Shown here one piece after another: positions 45,791-55,712 of a stretch of DNA of 64,000 nucleotides; position 1 is the stretch's first letter; each line of letters starts with the position of its first letter. A program made the position numbers and the translations under genes. Origin of the DNA: Roseibium album (GTDB lineage Bacteria; Pseudomonadota; Alphaproteobacteria; Rhizobiales; Stappiaceae); the NCBI GenBank assembly GCA_001404055.1, contig CXTY01000014.1:186001-250000 (forward strand), read 5' to 3'. The notes beneath the pieces were generated by a model. The model worked only from the letters and a program-made list of their open reading frames with translations, made no database searches and was not told the DNA's origin.

Positions 45791-46702
45791 ATGCCACAGG
45801 CTCAAATAATTGATGGCAAGGCTATCGCAGAGTCCGTTCGCGACGAGATCACCCAAAGAGCAGCCAAATTGCTCGAAGAGAGCGGGAAGCAACCCGGCCT
45901 GGCTGTCGTACTTGTTGGTGAAGACCCTGCCAGCCAGGTATATGTGCGCAACAAAGATCGCGCCGCTGAAGCCTGTGGCTTCCATTCCGTCAAACACGCC
46001 CTTGCTGCAGATACCAGCGAAACGGATGTTCTTTCGCTGGTAGAGCAGTTGAACAACGATCCGGACATTCACGGTATCCTTGTTCAGTTGCCGTTACCCG
46101 ACCATATTGATGAGAGCAAAGTGCTGCGGCTGATCCGGCCTGAAAAGGATGTAGACGGTTTCCATCCGGTCAATGTTGGCCTTTTAACTGCCGGTGAGCG
46201 TAGCAGCGCACTCGTTCCCTGCACTCCGGCTGGCAGCATCGTTTTATTGAAGCGTACCTTGGGCAACACGCTTTCGGGCAAGAACGCAGTTGTGGTCGGG
46301 CGCTCCAACATTGTCGGAAAACCCATGGCAAGCCTGCTTCTTCAGGAAAGCTGTACCGTTACCATAGCGCATAGCCGTACCAGAGATCTGCCGGATGTGG
46401 TCAAAGCAGCTGACATAGTTGTAGCGGCTGTCGGGCGCCCAGAAATGATCAAAGGTGATTGGATTGCACCAGGTGCAACCGTCATTGATGTCGGTATCAA
46501 CCGCGTACCAGCACCGGAACGCGGCGAGGGAAAAATGCGCCTCGTCGGGGATGTTGCCTTTGACGAAGCGGTTGAATATGCAGGCGCAATTACGCCGGTT
46601 CCAGGCGGAGTTGGTCCTATGACAATCGCAATGCTGATGGCCAACACACTGACGGCTGCAAGGCGCCTTCTCGATTTGCCGGAAGAAGACCCTCTGTTTT
46701 AA
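45791..46702 (+). CDS. folD: Bifunctional methylenetetrahydrofolate dehydrogenase/cyclohydrolase
   Basis: The 303-residue FolD interconverts 5,10-methylene-THF and 10-formyl-THF. Catalytic [10 protein letters not shown] (Tyr/Lys), the QLPLPDHI loop, [14 protein letters not shown] and the NAD(P) site segment [15 protein letters not shown] are conserved. GAGGGAGG lies upstream of the ATG. It has no direct tie to the capsule genes; folate one-carbon units would link it to the GcvT-type enzyme elsewhere in the window. Confidence 0.97.
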   Translation: MPQAQIIDGKAIAESVRDEITQRAAKLLEESGKQPGLAVVLVGEDPASQVYVRNKDRAAEACGFHSVKHALAADTSETDVLSLVEQLNNDPDIHGILVQLPLPDHIDESKVLRLIRPEKDVDGFHPVNVGLLTAGERSSALVPCTPAGSIVLLKRTLGNTLSGKNAVVVGRSNIVGKPMASLLLQESCTVTIAHSRTRDLPDVVKAADIVVAAVGRPEMIKGDWIAPGATVIDVGINRVPAPERGEGKMRLVGDVAFDEAVEYAGAITPVPGGVGPMTIAMLMANTLTAARRLLDLPEEDPLF

Positions 46703-46859
46703 ACCTTCAAGAGCCAAAAACCTCTAGGCAAATGAACAAGGGCTCTTGCGCCGTGAACAATTGTCTAACGAAGAACCACTGTGGCACTGGCCGCTGCTGG
46801 TCCGTTGCACTTGCGTTGTTTTTGCTGCCATGATCTATCGTGGTTAGAAAACCTTAACC

Positions 46860-46897
46860 ATCACGTTTTAACGTGATTTACGTAGGGGCTGTATATA
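46860..46897 (+). promoter_or_regulatory. Candidate promoter and palindromic operator of tamA-tamB
   Basis: The 18-nt inverted repeat ATCACGTTTTAACGTGAT (46860-46877, 8-bp arms, 2-nt centre) overlaps a candidate -35 TTAACG (46868-46873). A -10-like TATATA sits at 46892-46897, 18 bp later. Palindrome seen directly; promoter assignment inferred. Confidence 0.5.
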
Positions 46898-47026
46898 CAG
46901 TTTGGCAGTTTTGTGTCTGAAATCTTTGGCATAATTCAGTCAAACGAAACCGTCAGGCGGCAGTTAGTGAAGGGTCTACCGTCCTGCAAGCCCAACATAG
47001 GACTGGGCGCGCGTGAGTACGCATGC

Positions 47027-48949
47027 ATGTCACTGGCAGCAAATAAAGCAGCCGGTGCGATTTGTGCTGTCGTGCGTTCTACGAATATTCTGCTTCTAGG
47101 TGCGGTTCTCACATTTAGCCCATTGCCCGCTCAATCGTTCGAACTATTTGGCTTGAAAGTCTTCGGGGGATCTGAAGAAGTAAGTGAAGCGGTGCCCGAT
47201 CCGACACCCTACGAAGCCGCCTTATCGACTTCCTCTGGTAGCGAGGATCTGACTGCAGAACTCAAGGGTGCTTCACTGTTAATGCAGCAACAGGACAAAC
47301 CACCTTCTGGAGAAGCTGGCTTGATTGCGCGCGCCCTGTCAGATCGGGAACGGCTCATCGCCAAACTTTATTCAGATGGCAGATATGGTGGAACGGTCGA
47401 CATTTCGCTGGCTGGGATTCCACTCGAGTCAGCACTTGAACGAGCCAACCTTCCCGATGCCAGACCTGTGAAGGTATCAATCCTGATTGATCCCGGCCCG
47501 ATCTTCACCTTCGGAAAGGTGTCGGTTTCGTCACGCGGTTATGACCTTTCAAGTGACGCTACTTTTTGGGGTTTATCTCCAGGGGACCCTGCCGGTTCGG
47601 GGAAAATCCTATCAGCAGAAAAGCGCATGGTTTCCATGTTGCGTGGCCGAGGATATCCGAAAGCGAGTATTGCCGAGCGCCAGATAACAGCCGACCACGC
47701 CACAAACACACTCGACGTTGCCTTGATCGCAGATGCTGGACAACAAGCACGCTTTGGGACAGTTTCGGTCAGCGGGACAGACGTCACTGATCCGGACTTC
47801 GTGATCCAACAAGCGATGCTGCCTCAAGGCCGTGTTTATTCGCCCGAAGACCTGGCACGGGCGCGCAAGCGGTTGAACGAGCTGGGTATCTTCTCGTCCA
47901 TCCGACTGGTCGAAGGCGATATTGAAGGCCCGGACGGAACAATGCCGGTTACCATTGAGGTCAGTGAACGCAAGCGTCATGTCATCGGTGCTGGTGCGTC
48001 CTGGTCCAGTACGGAAGGATTTGGTGTTGAGAGCTACTGGCGCAGAAGAAACCTTTTTGGCCGCGGTGAACTTCTGTCAGTTGAAGGATCTGTCGGTAGA
48101 TTGGGAAACGAAAGCCTGACCGATTTGGAATATTCCGCCCGAATTGCGTTTGAAAAACCCGGGGTTTTCGGTCCACTGACCAGTTTTTCTACCAGTCTGG
48201 AAGCCCGTCAGGAAAATCCGGATGCCTATAAGAGCCGTACGCTGACCTTTGACGCTTACCTGAACAGGGAATTTTCGGAACAGCTTAAAGGGCGCGCTGG
48301 GGCAGAAGTATTCTATGCAGACGAAGAGGATGCCTTCGGCGAAGATGAATATCTCCTTGTCGGGCTACCTGCAGGCCTGACGTTTGACAACAGGGATAAC
48401 AAGCTCAACCCATCCAAAGGCGTGTTTGCTGCTCTATTTGCTGAGCCCGCTTACGACACGTTGAACGCGAACGCCATGGGCTTCGTCAAAGGCACGGTCT
48501 CCAGCTACTACGCGCTGGACAAATCAAAACGCTTCATTTTAGCAGGAAAGGCCACTGCAGGTTCCATATTCGCACCTTCTGTTGAGTCAGTCCCCGCAAG
48601 CCGGCGTTACATTGCAGGCGGCGGCGGATCCATTCGTGGCTACGCGTATCGCAACGTTGGCCCACGCGTTGACGGCGAAGTTGTTGGTGGTCGTTCACTT
48701 ATTGAATTGTCTGGTGAAGTTCGTATCAGGGTGACCGAAACCATTGGTGTTGTCGGTTTCGTTGATGCCGGTAACGCCTATGAGAATAGTTTTCCGGATT
48801 TTTCTGAGGGCTTGAAGGTGGGCGTCGGTGCTGGGTTGCGCTATTTTACGCCAATAGGTCCGCTTCGCATCGACGCGGCGATACCGCTTGATCCAGGAAA
48901 TGATGACCCGGATTTTGCGCTTTATGTTGGTTTGAGCCAGGCGTTTTAA
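47027..48949 (+). CDS. tamA: Outer-membrane translocation and assembly protein TamA
   Basis: TamA is an Omp85-family barrel with N-terminal POTRA domains and a C-terminal 16-strand barrel. Seen here: signal peptide (RSTNILLLGAVLTFSPLPAQS), POTRA-like repeats (about residues 130-370), then the barrel with GGGGSIRGYAYRNVGP in the RGY lid motif and a final strand ending in aromatic Phe. Start ATG 47027 gives about 640 residues and a proper signal peptide; the frame is open from GTG 46913, but that start would leave almost no leader after the candidate promoter. It precedes tamB by 5 bp. Together they insert outer-membrane proteins and help lipid transport. Confidence 0.92.
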   Translation: MSLAANKAAGAICAVVRSTNILLLGAVLTFSPLPAQSFELFGLKVFGGSEEVSEAVPDPTPYEAALSTSSGSEDLTAELKGASLLMQQQDKPPSGEAGLIARALSDRERLIAKLYSDGRYGGTVDISLAGIPLESALERANLPDARPVKVSILIDPGPIFTFGKVSVSSRGYDLSSDATFWGLSPGDPAGSGKILSAEKRMVSMLRGRGYPKASIAERQITADHATNTLDVALIADAGQQARFGTVSVSGTDVTDPDFVIQQAMLPQGRVYSPEDLARARKRLNELGIFSSIRLVEGDIEGPDGTMPVTIEVSERKRHVIGAGASWSSTEGFGVESYWRRRNLFGRGELLSVEGSVGRLGNESLTDLEYSARIAFEKPGVFGPLTSFSTSLEARQENPDAYKSRTLTFDAYLNREFSEQLKGRAGAEVFYADEEDAFGEDEYLLVGLPAGLTFDNRDNKLNPSKGVFAALFAEPAYDTLNANAMGFVKGTVSSYYALDKSKRFILAGKATAGSIFAPSVESVPASRRYIAGGGGSIRGYAYRNVGPRVDGEVVGGRSLIELSGEVRIRVTETIGVVGFVDAGNAYENSFPDFSEGLKVGVGAGLRYFTPIGPLRIDAAIPLDPGNDDPDFALYVGLSQAF

Positions 48950-48954
48950 CGCAC

Positions 48955-51900
48955 ATGCGTTTTTTGAAACTCTCACTGCGATTATTCGCAATCCTGATTG
49001 TCATCGCAATAGCTGTGCCGATCCTCGTTATTGGCACGCTACAGGTACCTGCCGGGCGGGTTCTCGTTTCCAATGTGGTCAGTTCAATTGCAACTACCGA
49101 GGGCCAATCAATTGAGGTCCAGGGTCTATTTGTCAGTTTCGGCCTGAATGCATCGATTGAAAAGGTTTCTCTTGCTGATGCCAGGGGAACTTGGCTGAGT
49201 GCTGACCAAATTCGTTTCAATTGGCATCCTCTGAGAATTCTCTCCGGCGATTTGGATATTGCGTCGCTTGCCGCCACGCAGATTAACTTGAACCGCCTGC
49301 CCTCGGGTCAACGAGAAACTCCCGCCGTCAAGACTTCCGACGGTGAAACATCTGGCGGACTGTCATTACCGCTCAATGTCACTCTCAAAAATCTCACGGT
49401 TGATGAAATCAACCTTGGTGAAACCGTGCTTGGCGCACCGGTCACACTGACCGCTTCAGGAGCTGGAACTTTCGCTCTTGATCCTGCGCTCATTACCGCA
49501 GATCTGGACATTCACCGCATAGACGGTATTAACGCCAGCCTTTTGGCGAAAGCCCAATTTGAACCAGCAGCCGAAACTCTGTCTTTTGATGTCACGGTCT
49601 CAGAACCGCGTGGCGGAATGGCCGCCAGGTTGCTCGAAGTCCCTGATCTCCCGGCACTGAAATTGGCATTGATAGGAAGCGGGCCCCTCACCCGCTGGTC
49701 TGCAAATCTCAATCTCGCCCTTGATGGCCAGACGACAGTTACAGGCTCCGCACAAATCGAAGAAAAAGCGTCTGAAAGGCACTTGTCTTTTGACCTTGAC
49801 GGTGACCTCGCCCGCCTTGCTCCACCAGCCGCCCATGCCTTTGTACTTGGCACGACAAAGGCTGTAGGCACTGCGCGTTTTTCACATGATTTTGAGCCTC
49901 GGTCTGCGGATCTCACCTTGAAGTCCCAGACGGTGTCGTTGGTCGCCAAGGGTGAATTGACCAACGGAGACATTGCTGCTTCGGCAAACATGAAAGTCAG
50001 TGCGGGTGAAAATGCGCTGATTGCCGTCGATCTGAGTGACAGGCGGATTGCTTTTGGGCCACTTGACGCGGCCTTCAAGGTTTCAGGACAACAATCATCC
50101 ACGAGCTGGTCTGCAAAGGTAGATCTCGCTTCGTTTCAAACAACAGAACTCAAAACTGGGGCAATCCAGTTGGTTTCGTCGGCAACCGGGGCGGATCTCA
50201 CCCCTGTTGCGCTGGCCACACCATTTACAGTTTCCCTGGATATTGCAGATATTGATGGTCTGACGGAACAAACAAAGCCCTTGTCAGGTTCAGCTTCTGT
50301 TGAAGGTACCGGTTCGGTCGACGGCGCAAATCAGGAGGTCCAGCTTGGTGATTTCAGTGTCACCTCTGCAGCAGGTACGGTTGTGCTCACTAATACTGAG
50401 ATATCTGCCGACAAAGTATCGAGCCAGGGACGCTTCTCTCTAACCAATATTTCGATGTTTTCTGATTTGGTCGGGCGCGACTTGGGTGGAAATGTCTCTG
50501 GAAACTTTTCTGCAGATCTGGATCCCAGCACGATTGAAGGGTCTGCAACAGTTGCCTTGAACACACGCAACCTGATCACAGGTATATCTCAAGCGAACGC
50601 TATGCTGGCAGGCGAGACGCAGATTGATCTTGACCTCGAACTTGCAAGCCAAAATGATATCACGCTTAAAAAACTCTCATTGAAAAACCCTGCTGTCATC
50701 GTCAGTGGCAATGCGCGATATCTCGATGAGGGTCTTAGCTCCGACTTTAAAGTAAAACTGGCTGATCTTGCGAATCTGGACACACAGCTCGGTGGCAGTC
50801 TTGATTTGAGTGCAACAACGTCCGGACCAATAGACGCACTCGACATTGAAGCTGACGCTTCTTCAAAACAGATCCTTTTGTCAGGAACACCTCTCGATGA
50901 CCTGACGTTGTCAGCAAAGGCAACTGCAGATCTTGCAGCTCCTTCTGCGACGGTCAAAAGCACTGCCTCGCTCAATGGTCAGCCGATTTCAGTCGATGTT
51001 GCGCTTAACAGCAAGGACGGTGGTGCAGATATCAACCCGCTCTCGATGAATTTGGCTGGAAATTCCATCAAGGGTGCGCTCGCCATTACAGACGTGACCA
51101 GCCCGGTAAAAACACTGTCTGGTAATCTTCAAATTGATGCGCCTGATCTGGCTTCACTCTCTCCTCTTTTGCTGACGGAAGTCAGCGGGAGACTCAAAGG
51201 CACGCTTTCGGCAGACCCCGATGAGAAAAAGCTGGCACTGGACATCACAGGCAGTGACATAGTTATTCCAGCTGCCAGCCTTGGCAAACTCACACTCAAG
51301 GCAAACCTGGCAGCGCCTTATGAACCGGAATCGGTAAGCGCCGATATCAAAATTCAGGACCTGCTCACCGACGCGACCCCAATTTACAGCGCGCTGATAT
51401 CTGCAAAGCCCGATGGCGATGGAACATCGCTAACTGCAGATGTGAAGATGGACGAGGGCAGCAAGGACGGAATTTCGCTCGCTGCGCACATCAGTGAACC
51501 TAGCCAAAACACCTATCTGGTCGCCTTGTCGGATCTGGCAATGCGCTATCAGGGCATAGCAAGCAAACTCAGTCAGCCGACTTCCATTACATATGCCAAT
51601 GGGGATGCCACGATCCAGCCCCTGGAATTGCAGCTGGGAGACGGTTCATTCGCTGTGTCCGGTTCGGCTGGTCAATCCCTTGACCTGACAGCAGAATTGA
51701 AATCTGTCCCGCTAAACCTTGCAAATGCTTTCGTTCCTTCCCTCGGTCTTGGGGGCTCGTTGTCTGGAAATTTATCTGCGACAGGCAGGGCCTCGGCACC
51801 GGCCGCCAGCTGGTCCATATCCGGATCCGGCCTGACAGCCAGCCAGTTGAGGAACAACGGCCTTTCTGCTGTGAACCTGACATCAACTGGAACGCTGAAG

Positions 51901-53301
51901 GGCGATCAGATTTCTCAGACGATAAAGATCGTCGATGAAAACGGCCTAACTTTTTCTGCCTCCGGCACCGTCGGTACAGTTCAACCGAACCGGCTATCCC
52001 TTACGCTTGACGGAACAGTTCCGGTCGCAGCGCTCAGGCGGCCATTGCTGGATGCCGGACTGCGCGGTGAAGGTGCTGTTGCCCTGAAGGGCAGCGTTGG
52101 CGGCACCGCCACTCAACCGAGTTACCAGATCACCGCCACACCTGCGGGATTGAAAGTAACGAGCCTTTCCACTGGACTGACGGTCCAGAACATTCGTGGC
52201 AACGCGTCAGTTAACCAGACCCAGGCATCACTTAACGGAATAGCTGGAGACCTTGCGACCGGCGGCACCTTGTCCGCTTCTGGAACCGTCGGCACGACAA
52301 ATGGATTTCTGGCAAATCTGGCTTTGAATCTGAACAACGGGCGTTATGTCGACCCGGGATTGGTGACGGCAGAAGTAAATGCTGATCTCAAGGTCACTGG
52401 CCCTCTTTCCTCCTCTTCAGCTTCTGCGTTGATTGCTGGTTCGATCAATATCAACAAGGCAGATGTATCGATACCCGAGAGCCTTCCGGGTACCATCCCA
52501 CCCGTTGAAGTTCGCCATGTTCATGCCTCCAAAGCCATCCGCCGACAGGTTGCAGAGCTCGGTGGAGGGGCCAAAAACAGGCAGACACAACAAAAAGCCA
52601 ACCCACCCCGTCTCGACATTCTTCTGTCAGCCCCCGGCCGCATCTTCGTCAGAGGGCGTGGGCTGGACGCAGAGCTTCAAGGTAATCTCAAAATTGTGGG
52701 AACCACCGCTGAGCCTCAGGCCATTGGTGCATTTTCACTCAAACGCGGGCAGCTGGACGTTCTGACGCGAAGGCTTGTTTTCTCACGCGGCACTGCGACG
52801 TTTGAGGGGTCTTTGACACCGTCGATCGATTTTGCCGCAACAACTACTGTCAATGATACAAATATCACTGTGACGGTCAGTGGTGAAGCAAATGACCCTC
52901 GGATTGCTTTCACTTCATCGCCCGAGTTGCCACAGGATGAAGTCCTCGCTCTGTTGCTGTTCAGCAAAAGCGTAGGCAACCTGTCCGCAACTCAGATCGC
53001 CAGTCTGGCGGCCGCGATCGCGACCCTGACTGGAGGAAGCGATAACGGACCGTTGGCAGTGCTTCGCAAATCCCTCGGATTAGATGCGATTGACATCAAC
53101 ACAGATGGAGAGGATGGCCCCTCCGTCTCGGTTGGCAAGTATATCAATGACAACATCTATCTGGGCGTGGAGCAGGGTACTGGTTCCGATTCAAGCCGTG
53201 TCAAAGTTGACATAGATCTGGATCGTGGCCTCAAAGTCCGCGGGGAAGTTGGTGCAGACGGGTCGTCCAAAGCCGGGATTTTCTTCGAACGCGAGTACTG
53301 A
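48955..53301 (+). CDS. tamB: Translocation and assembly module protein TamB (AsmA-like)
   Basis: The 1448-residue protein begins with a signal anchor (LRLFAILIVIAIAVPILVIG) followed by a very long beta-rich periplasmic body of AsmA/TamB-type repeats. It ends with the conserved DUF490 domain: GQLDVLTRRLVFSRGTATFE, AFTSSPELPQDEVLALLLF, and a beta-strand end KAGIFFEREY. Such bridge proteins span the periplasm as hydrophobic grooves for phospholipid transfer and, with TamA, assist outer-membrane assembly. It starts 5 bp after tamA. Length is at the upper end for alphaproteobacteria. Confidence 0.95.
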   Translation: MRFLKLSLRLFAILIVIAIAVPILVIGTLQVPAGRVLVSNVVSSIATTEGQSIEVQGLFVSFGLNASIEKVSLADARGTWLSADQIRFNWHPLRILSGDLDIASLAATQINLNRLPSGQRETPAVKTSDGETSGGLSLPLNVTLKNLTVDEINLGETVLGAPVTLTASGAGTFALDPALITADLDIHRIDGINASLLAKAQFEPAAETLSFDVTVSEPRGGMAARLLEVPDLPALKLALIGSGPLTRWSANLNLALDGQTTVTGSAQIEEKASERHLSFDLDGDLARLAPPAAHAFVLGTTKAVGTARFSHDFEPRSADLTLKSQTVSLVAKGELTNGDIAASANMKVSAGENALIAVDLSDRRIAFGPLDAAFKVSGQQSSTSWSAKVDLASFQTTELKTGAIQLVSSATGADLTPVALATPFTVSLDIADIDGLTEQTKPLSGSASVEGTGSVDGANQEVQLGDFSVTSAAGTVVLTNTEISADKVSSQGRFSLTNISMFSDLVGRDLGGNVSGNFSADLDPSTIEGSATVALNTRNLITGISQANAMLAGETQIDLDLELASQNDITLKKLSLKNPAVIVSGNARYLDEGLSSDFKVKLADLANLDTQLGGSLDLSATTSGPIDALDIEADASSKQILLSGTPLDDLTLSAKATADLAAPSATVKSTASLNGQPISVDVALNSKDGGADINPLSMNLAGNSIKGALAITDVTSPVKTLSGNLQIDAPDLASLSPLLLTEVSGRLKGTLSADPDEKKLALDITGSDIVIPAASLGKLTLKANLAAPYEPESVSADIKIQDLLTDATPIYSALISAKPDGDGTSLTADVKMDEGSKDGISLAAHISEPSQNTYLVALSDLAMRYQGIASKLSQPTSITYANGDATIQPLELQLGDGSFAVSGSAGQSLDLTAELKSVPLNLANAFVPSLGLGGSLSGNLSATGRASAPAASWSISGSGLTASQLRNNGLSAVNLTSTGTLKGDQISQTIKIVDENGLTFSASGTVGTVQPNRLSLTLDGTVPVAALRRPLLDAGLRGEGAVALKGSVGGTATQPSYQITATPAGLKVTSLSTGLTVQNIRGNASVNQTQASLNGIAGDLATGGTLSASGTVGTTNGFLANLALNLNNGRYVDPGLVTAEVNADLKVTGPLSSSSASALIAGSININKADVSIPESLPGTIPPVEVRHVHASKAIRRQVAELGGGAKNRQTQQKANPPRLDILLSAPGRIFVRGRGLDAELQGNLKIVGTTAEPQAIGAFSLKRGQLDVLTRRLVFSRGTATFEGSLTPSIDFAATTTVNDTNITVTVSGEANDPRIAFTSSPELPQDEVLALLLFSKSVGNLSATQIASLAAAIATLTGGSDNGPLAVLRKSLGLDAIDINTDGEDGPSVSVGKYINDNIYLGVEQGTGSDSSRVKVDIDLDRGLKVRGEVGADGSSKAGIFFEREY

Positions 53302-53520
53302 TCCATTAATGGCCCACGTCATTTTTGACAGGACAGCTGTAAAAACACGCCCTTCGCCAATCTCAAATGCGACAATTGCCGTTCCGGCTGTTGCAGCGCA
53401 CAGTGCTTACATGCAAATGTGCGCGCCATGACCCATCCATTCCAAAAAAATTCTCTTTCCCATCCGGCTGCACCCGTTCAACTGGTAACGGAAACAACAG
53501 CTGTAATCGGGAGCAAATCC

Positions 53521-53874
53521 ATGGCCAGCAGCAGCAGTGACTACACGCTCGGCGAACGTATCTGCAAAGCTCGCGACGCTTCCGGACTTTCAACAGCTCA
53601 ACTCGCCAGACGTCTTGGCATCAAGACAGCAACTCTGCACAGTTGGGAAGCGGATCGGTCAGAACCTCGGTCCAACAAACTGGTACTTCTTGCCGGTGTA
53701 TTGAATGTAAGCCCAACTTGGCTTCTTGTTGGCCGCGGCACACCACCAGTTGCAGATGAGCCAGCCGCTGCCGATTTGGACAGCGTGCGCGTCGCTCTCG
53801 ACCGTATTCAACGTCAAGCGCAGTCTCTTGCGGACGAAATCTCTGTTTTGCAGGAACGCATTGGCGGGGCCTGA
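53521..53874 (+). CDS. XRE-family helix-turn-helix regulator
   Basis: From ATG 53521 (GGGAG upstream) the protein has 117 residues: an HTH_3 domain (about 10-65) with YTLGERICKARDASGLSTAQLARRLGIKTATLHSWE, then a linker and a C-terminal helix (LDRIQRQAQSLADEISVLQERI) likely for dimerisation. The frame is open from 53419 but those residues look unlike a regulator N-terminus. Target genes are unknown; the downstream gabD leader contains inverted repeats that would be candidates. A 10-bp hairpin follows the gene. Confidence 0.85.
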   Translation: MASSSSDYTLGERICKARDASGLSTAQLARRLGIKTATLHSWEADRSEPRSNKLVLLAGVLNVSPTWLLVGRGTPPVADEPAAADLDSVRVALDRIQRQAQSLADEISVLQERIGGA

Positions 53875-53913
53875 CGGTCTCGCTTCATTGCAGTTTCCTC
53901 TACTTCATCAACG

Positions 53914-53938
53914 GATTTGCCGATTCCCTCGGCAAATC
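53914..53938 (+). terminator. Hairpin after the XRE gene
   Basis: GATTTGCCGA and TCGGCAAATC pair perfectly (10 bp) over loop TTCCC. The following bases are T-rich but have no uninterrupted T run, so it is a probable terminator or stabiliser. Confidence 0.5.
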
Positions 53939-54143
53939 GATGTGTTTCCTTGCCTAATTTTCGGACCAAGTAGTCTGCTGATCTCTCGAAGCAGGGGGCA
54001 ATCGTAGGCTACTTAATTGGCATAATCCCGATCTCACGTTTATATTCTCGGGCCAATTTTGGTCAATTGACTGGTCGCCAGAGCGGATCCCAACCCGCTG
54101 TGCTTAATGGCAAATTGCGGTTTCAGCGCGCAATCTACACATC

Positions 54144-54196
54144 GGCAAGTGAAAATACTTGCCAGGTGCTTCATCCGCCCCCTATCTCTAGAGATA
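54144..54196. promoter_or_regulatory. Two inverted repeats upstream of gabD
   Basis: GGCAAGT (54144-54150) and ACTTGCC (54157-54163) form a 7+6+7 inverted repeat. TATCTCTAGAGATA (54183-54196) is a perfect 14-bp palindrome 56 bp before the start codon. Both are candidate repressor or activator sites; no factor is assigned. Confidence 0.5.
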
Positions 54197-54252
54197 AGGG
54201 CTTCAAGCGCAAGCCAGCCACCAAACATATCTCACGGCTCAGGAAACTTCCC

Positions 54253-55710
54253 ATGTCATTGAACACTACCCTTTTGAAACAACAGGTTTTTATTGATGGC
54301 GCCTGGCTGAATTCCGACAGTGGCGAAACCATGGACGTTCACAATCCGGCCACCGGCGAAAAGATCGGTACGATCCCGTTTTGTGGCCGGGCTGAAACAG
54401 CGCGCGCCATTGCGTCAGCTCAAGCTGCATTCCCAGCGTGGCGTGCTTTGACTGCAGAAACGCGGGCCGGCTTTATGCATGCGCTGTGTGACGCCATTAT
54501 GGAAAACCTGGACGACCTTGCGGTTCTCCTGACAACAGAGATGGGCAAGCCTCTGGCCGAAGCCAAAGGCGAAATAGCGCTTGGTGTAAAATACATCAGG
54601 TTTTTTGCTGAAGAAGGCAAAAGGATTTATGGCGACACCATACCTTCACCCTGGGCAGACCGTCGCATCCTGGTCACCAAGGAACCGGTTGGCGTTGTCG
54701 GTTCTATAACCCCCTGGAACTTCCCCAATTCCATGATCGCCCGCAAGCTTGGCGCAGCACTGGCATCCGGATGCCCCATGGTGATGAAACCCGCGGAGTT
54801 TACGCCTTTTTCTGCACTAATATTCGGTATCATGGCCGAAAAGGCAGGCTTGCCGTCCGGTGTCCTCAACATCGTCACCGGTGATGCACCAGCAATCGGC
54901 GAAGAAATGTGCGAAAACCCGGCAATGCGCAAGATCACGTTTACCGGCTCGACACGTGTGGGCAAATTACTTGCAGCCAATGCCGGCAGGAACATGAAAA
55001 AGGTCTCCATGGAGCTCGGCGGCAACGCGCCCTTCATCGTCTTTGACGATGCTGACCTAGATCGCGCTGTCGAAGGCGCGATTGCCAGCAAGTTCCGTAA
55101 CTCCGGTCAAACATGCGTCTGCGCCAACCGGCTCTACGTTCAGGCTGGTGTCTATGACGCATTTGCCGACAAACTCAAGGCCGCCATGACTGCCCAACTT
55201 CGTGTTGGCAACGGTCTGGACACCGGCACGACTCAAGGGCCGCTCATCAACGTGGCGGCCGTCAACAAGGTTGCCGATCATGTCGCCGATGCGCTTTCGA
55301 AGGGTGGTGAACTGGTGTCAGGCGGAAACCGCACGGGCATCACGGGTTCATTCTTCGAACCAACCTTGATAACCGGTGCAACCAAAGACATGAAGGTCGC
55401 CCATGAGGAAACTTTTGGGCCCCTCGCCGCTCTGTTCAGATTTGAAACAGAAGAAGAGGCGATCCAGCTTGCCAACGATACCGAATATGGACTTGCCACA
55501 TATTTCTACACACAGGACCTCGGTCGTTCCTTCCGGGTCATGGAGCAACTGCAATACGGTCTGGTGGGCGTCAATGAAGGTGTGATTACAACTGAGGTCG
55601 CCCCGTTTGGCGGCTTCAAGGAAAGCGGCATCGGCAACGAAGGCTCCAAATACGGCCTCGATGACTATCTCAATGTGAAATACAGCTGCATTGGAGGACT
55701 GGGCGCCTGA
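54253..55710 (+). CDS. gabD: NAD(P)+-dependent succinate-semialdehyde dehydrogenase
   Basis: From ATG 54253 (AGGAAA upstream) the protein has 485 residues, the GabD length. Aldehyde dehydrogenase landmarks are in place: TPWNFPNSMIARK, KPAEFTPFSA, FTGSTRVGK, MELGGNAPFIVF and the nucleophile Cys288 in GQTCVCANR. GabD oxidises succinate semialdehyde to succinate in GABA use. No gabT or GABA permease is adjacent. Other short-chain semialdehydes are possible substrates for this subfamily. Confidence 0.93.
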   Translation: MSLNTTLLKQQVFIDGAWLNSDSGETMDVHNPATGEKIGTIPFCGRAETARAIASAQAAFPAWRALTAETRAGFMHALCDAIMENLDDLAVLLTTEMGKPLAEAKGEIALGVKYIRFFAEEGKRIYGDTIPSPWADRRILVTKEPVGVVGSITPWNFPNSMIARKLGAALASGCPMVMKPAEFTPFSALIFGIMAEKAGLPSGVLNIVTGDAPAIGEEMCENPAMRKITFTGSTRVGKLLAANAGRNMKKVSMELGGNAPFIVFDDADLDRAVEGAIASKFRNSGQTCVCANRLYVQAGVYDAFADKLKAAMTAQLRVGNGLDTGTTQGPLINVAAVNKVADHVADALSKGGELVSGGNRTGITGSFFEPTLITGATKDMKVAHEETFGPLAALFRFETEEEAIQLANDTEYGLATYFYTQDLGRSFRVMEQLQYGLVGVNEGVITTEVAPFGGFKESGIGNEGSKYGLDDYLNVKYSCIGGLGA

Positions 55711-55712
55711 CG

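Larger units (their letters stand above)
53875..54252. other. Intergenic region before gabD
   Basis: This 378-bp stretch carries a perfect 10-bp hairpin near its start and two inverted repeats near its end, listed separately. The gabD frame is nominally open from 54067, but that part contains the repeats and no ribosome site, so I treat it as leader. Confidence 0.6.

Noticed and set aside
46703..46790. Terminator after folD from AAGAGCC and GGCTCTT
   Set aside because: The arms are about 25 nt apart and no T run follows, so support is too weak to list.
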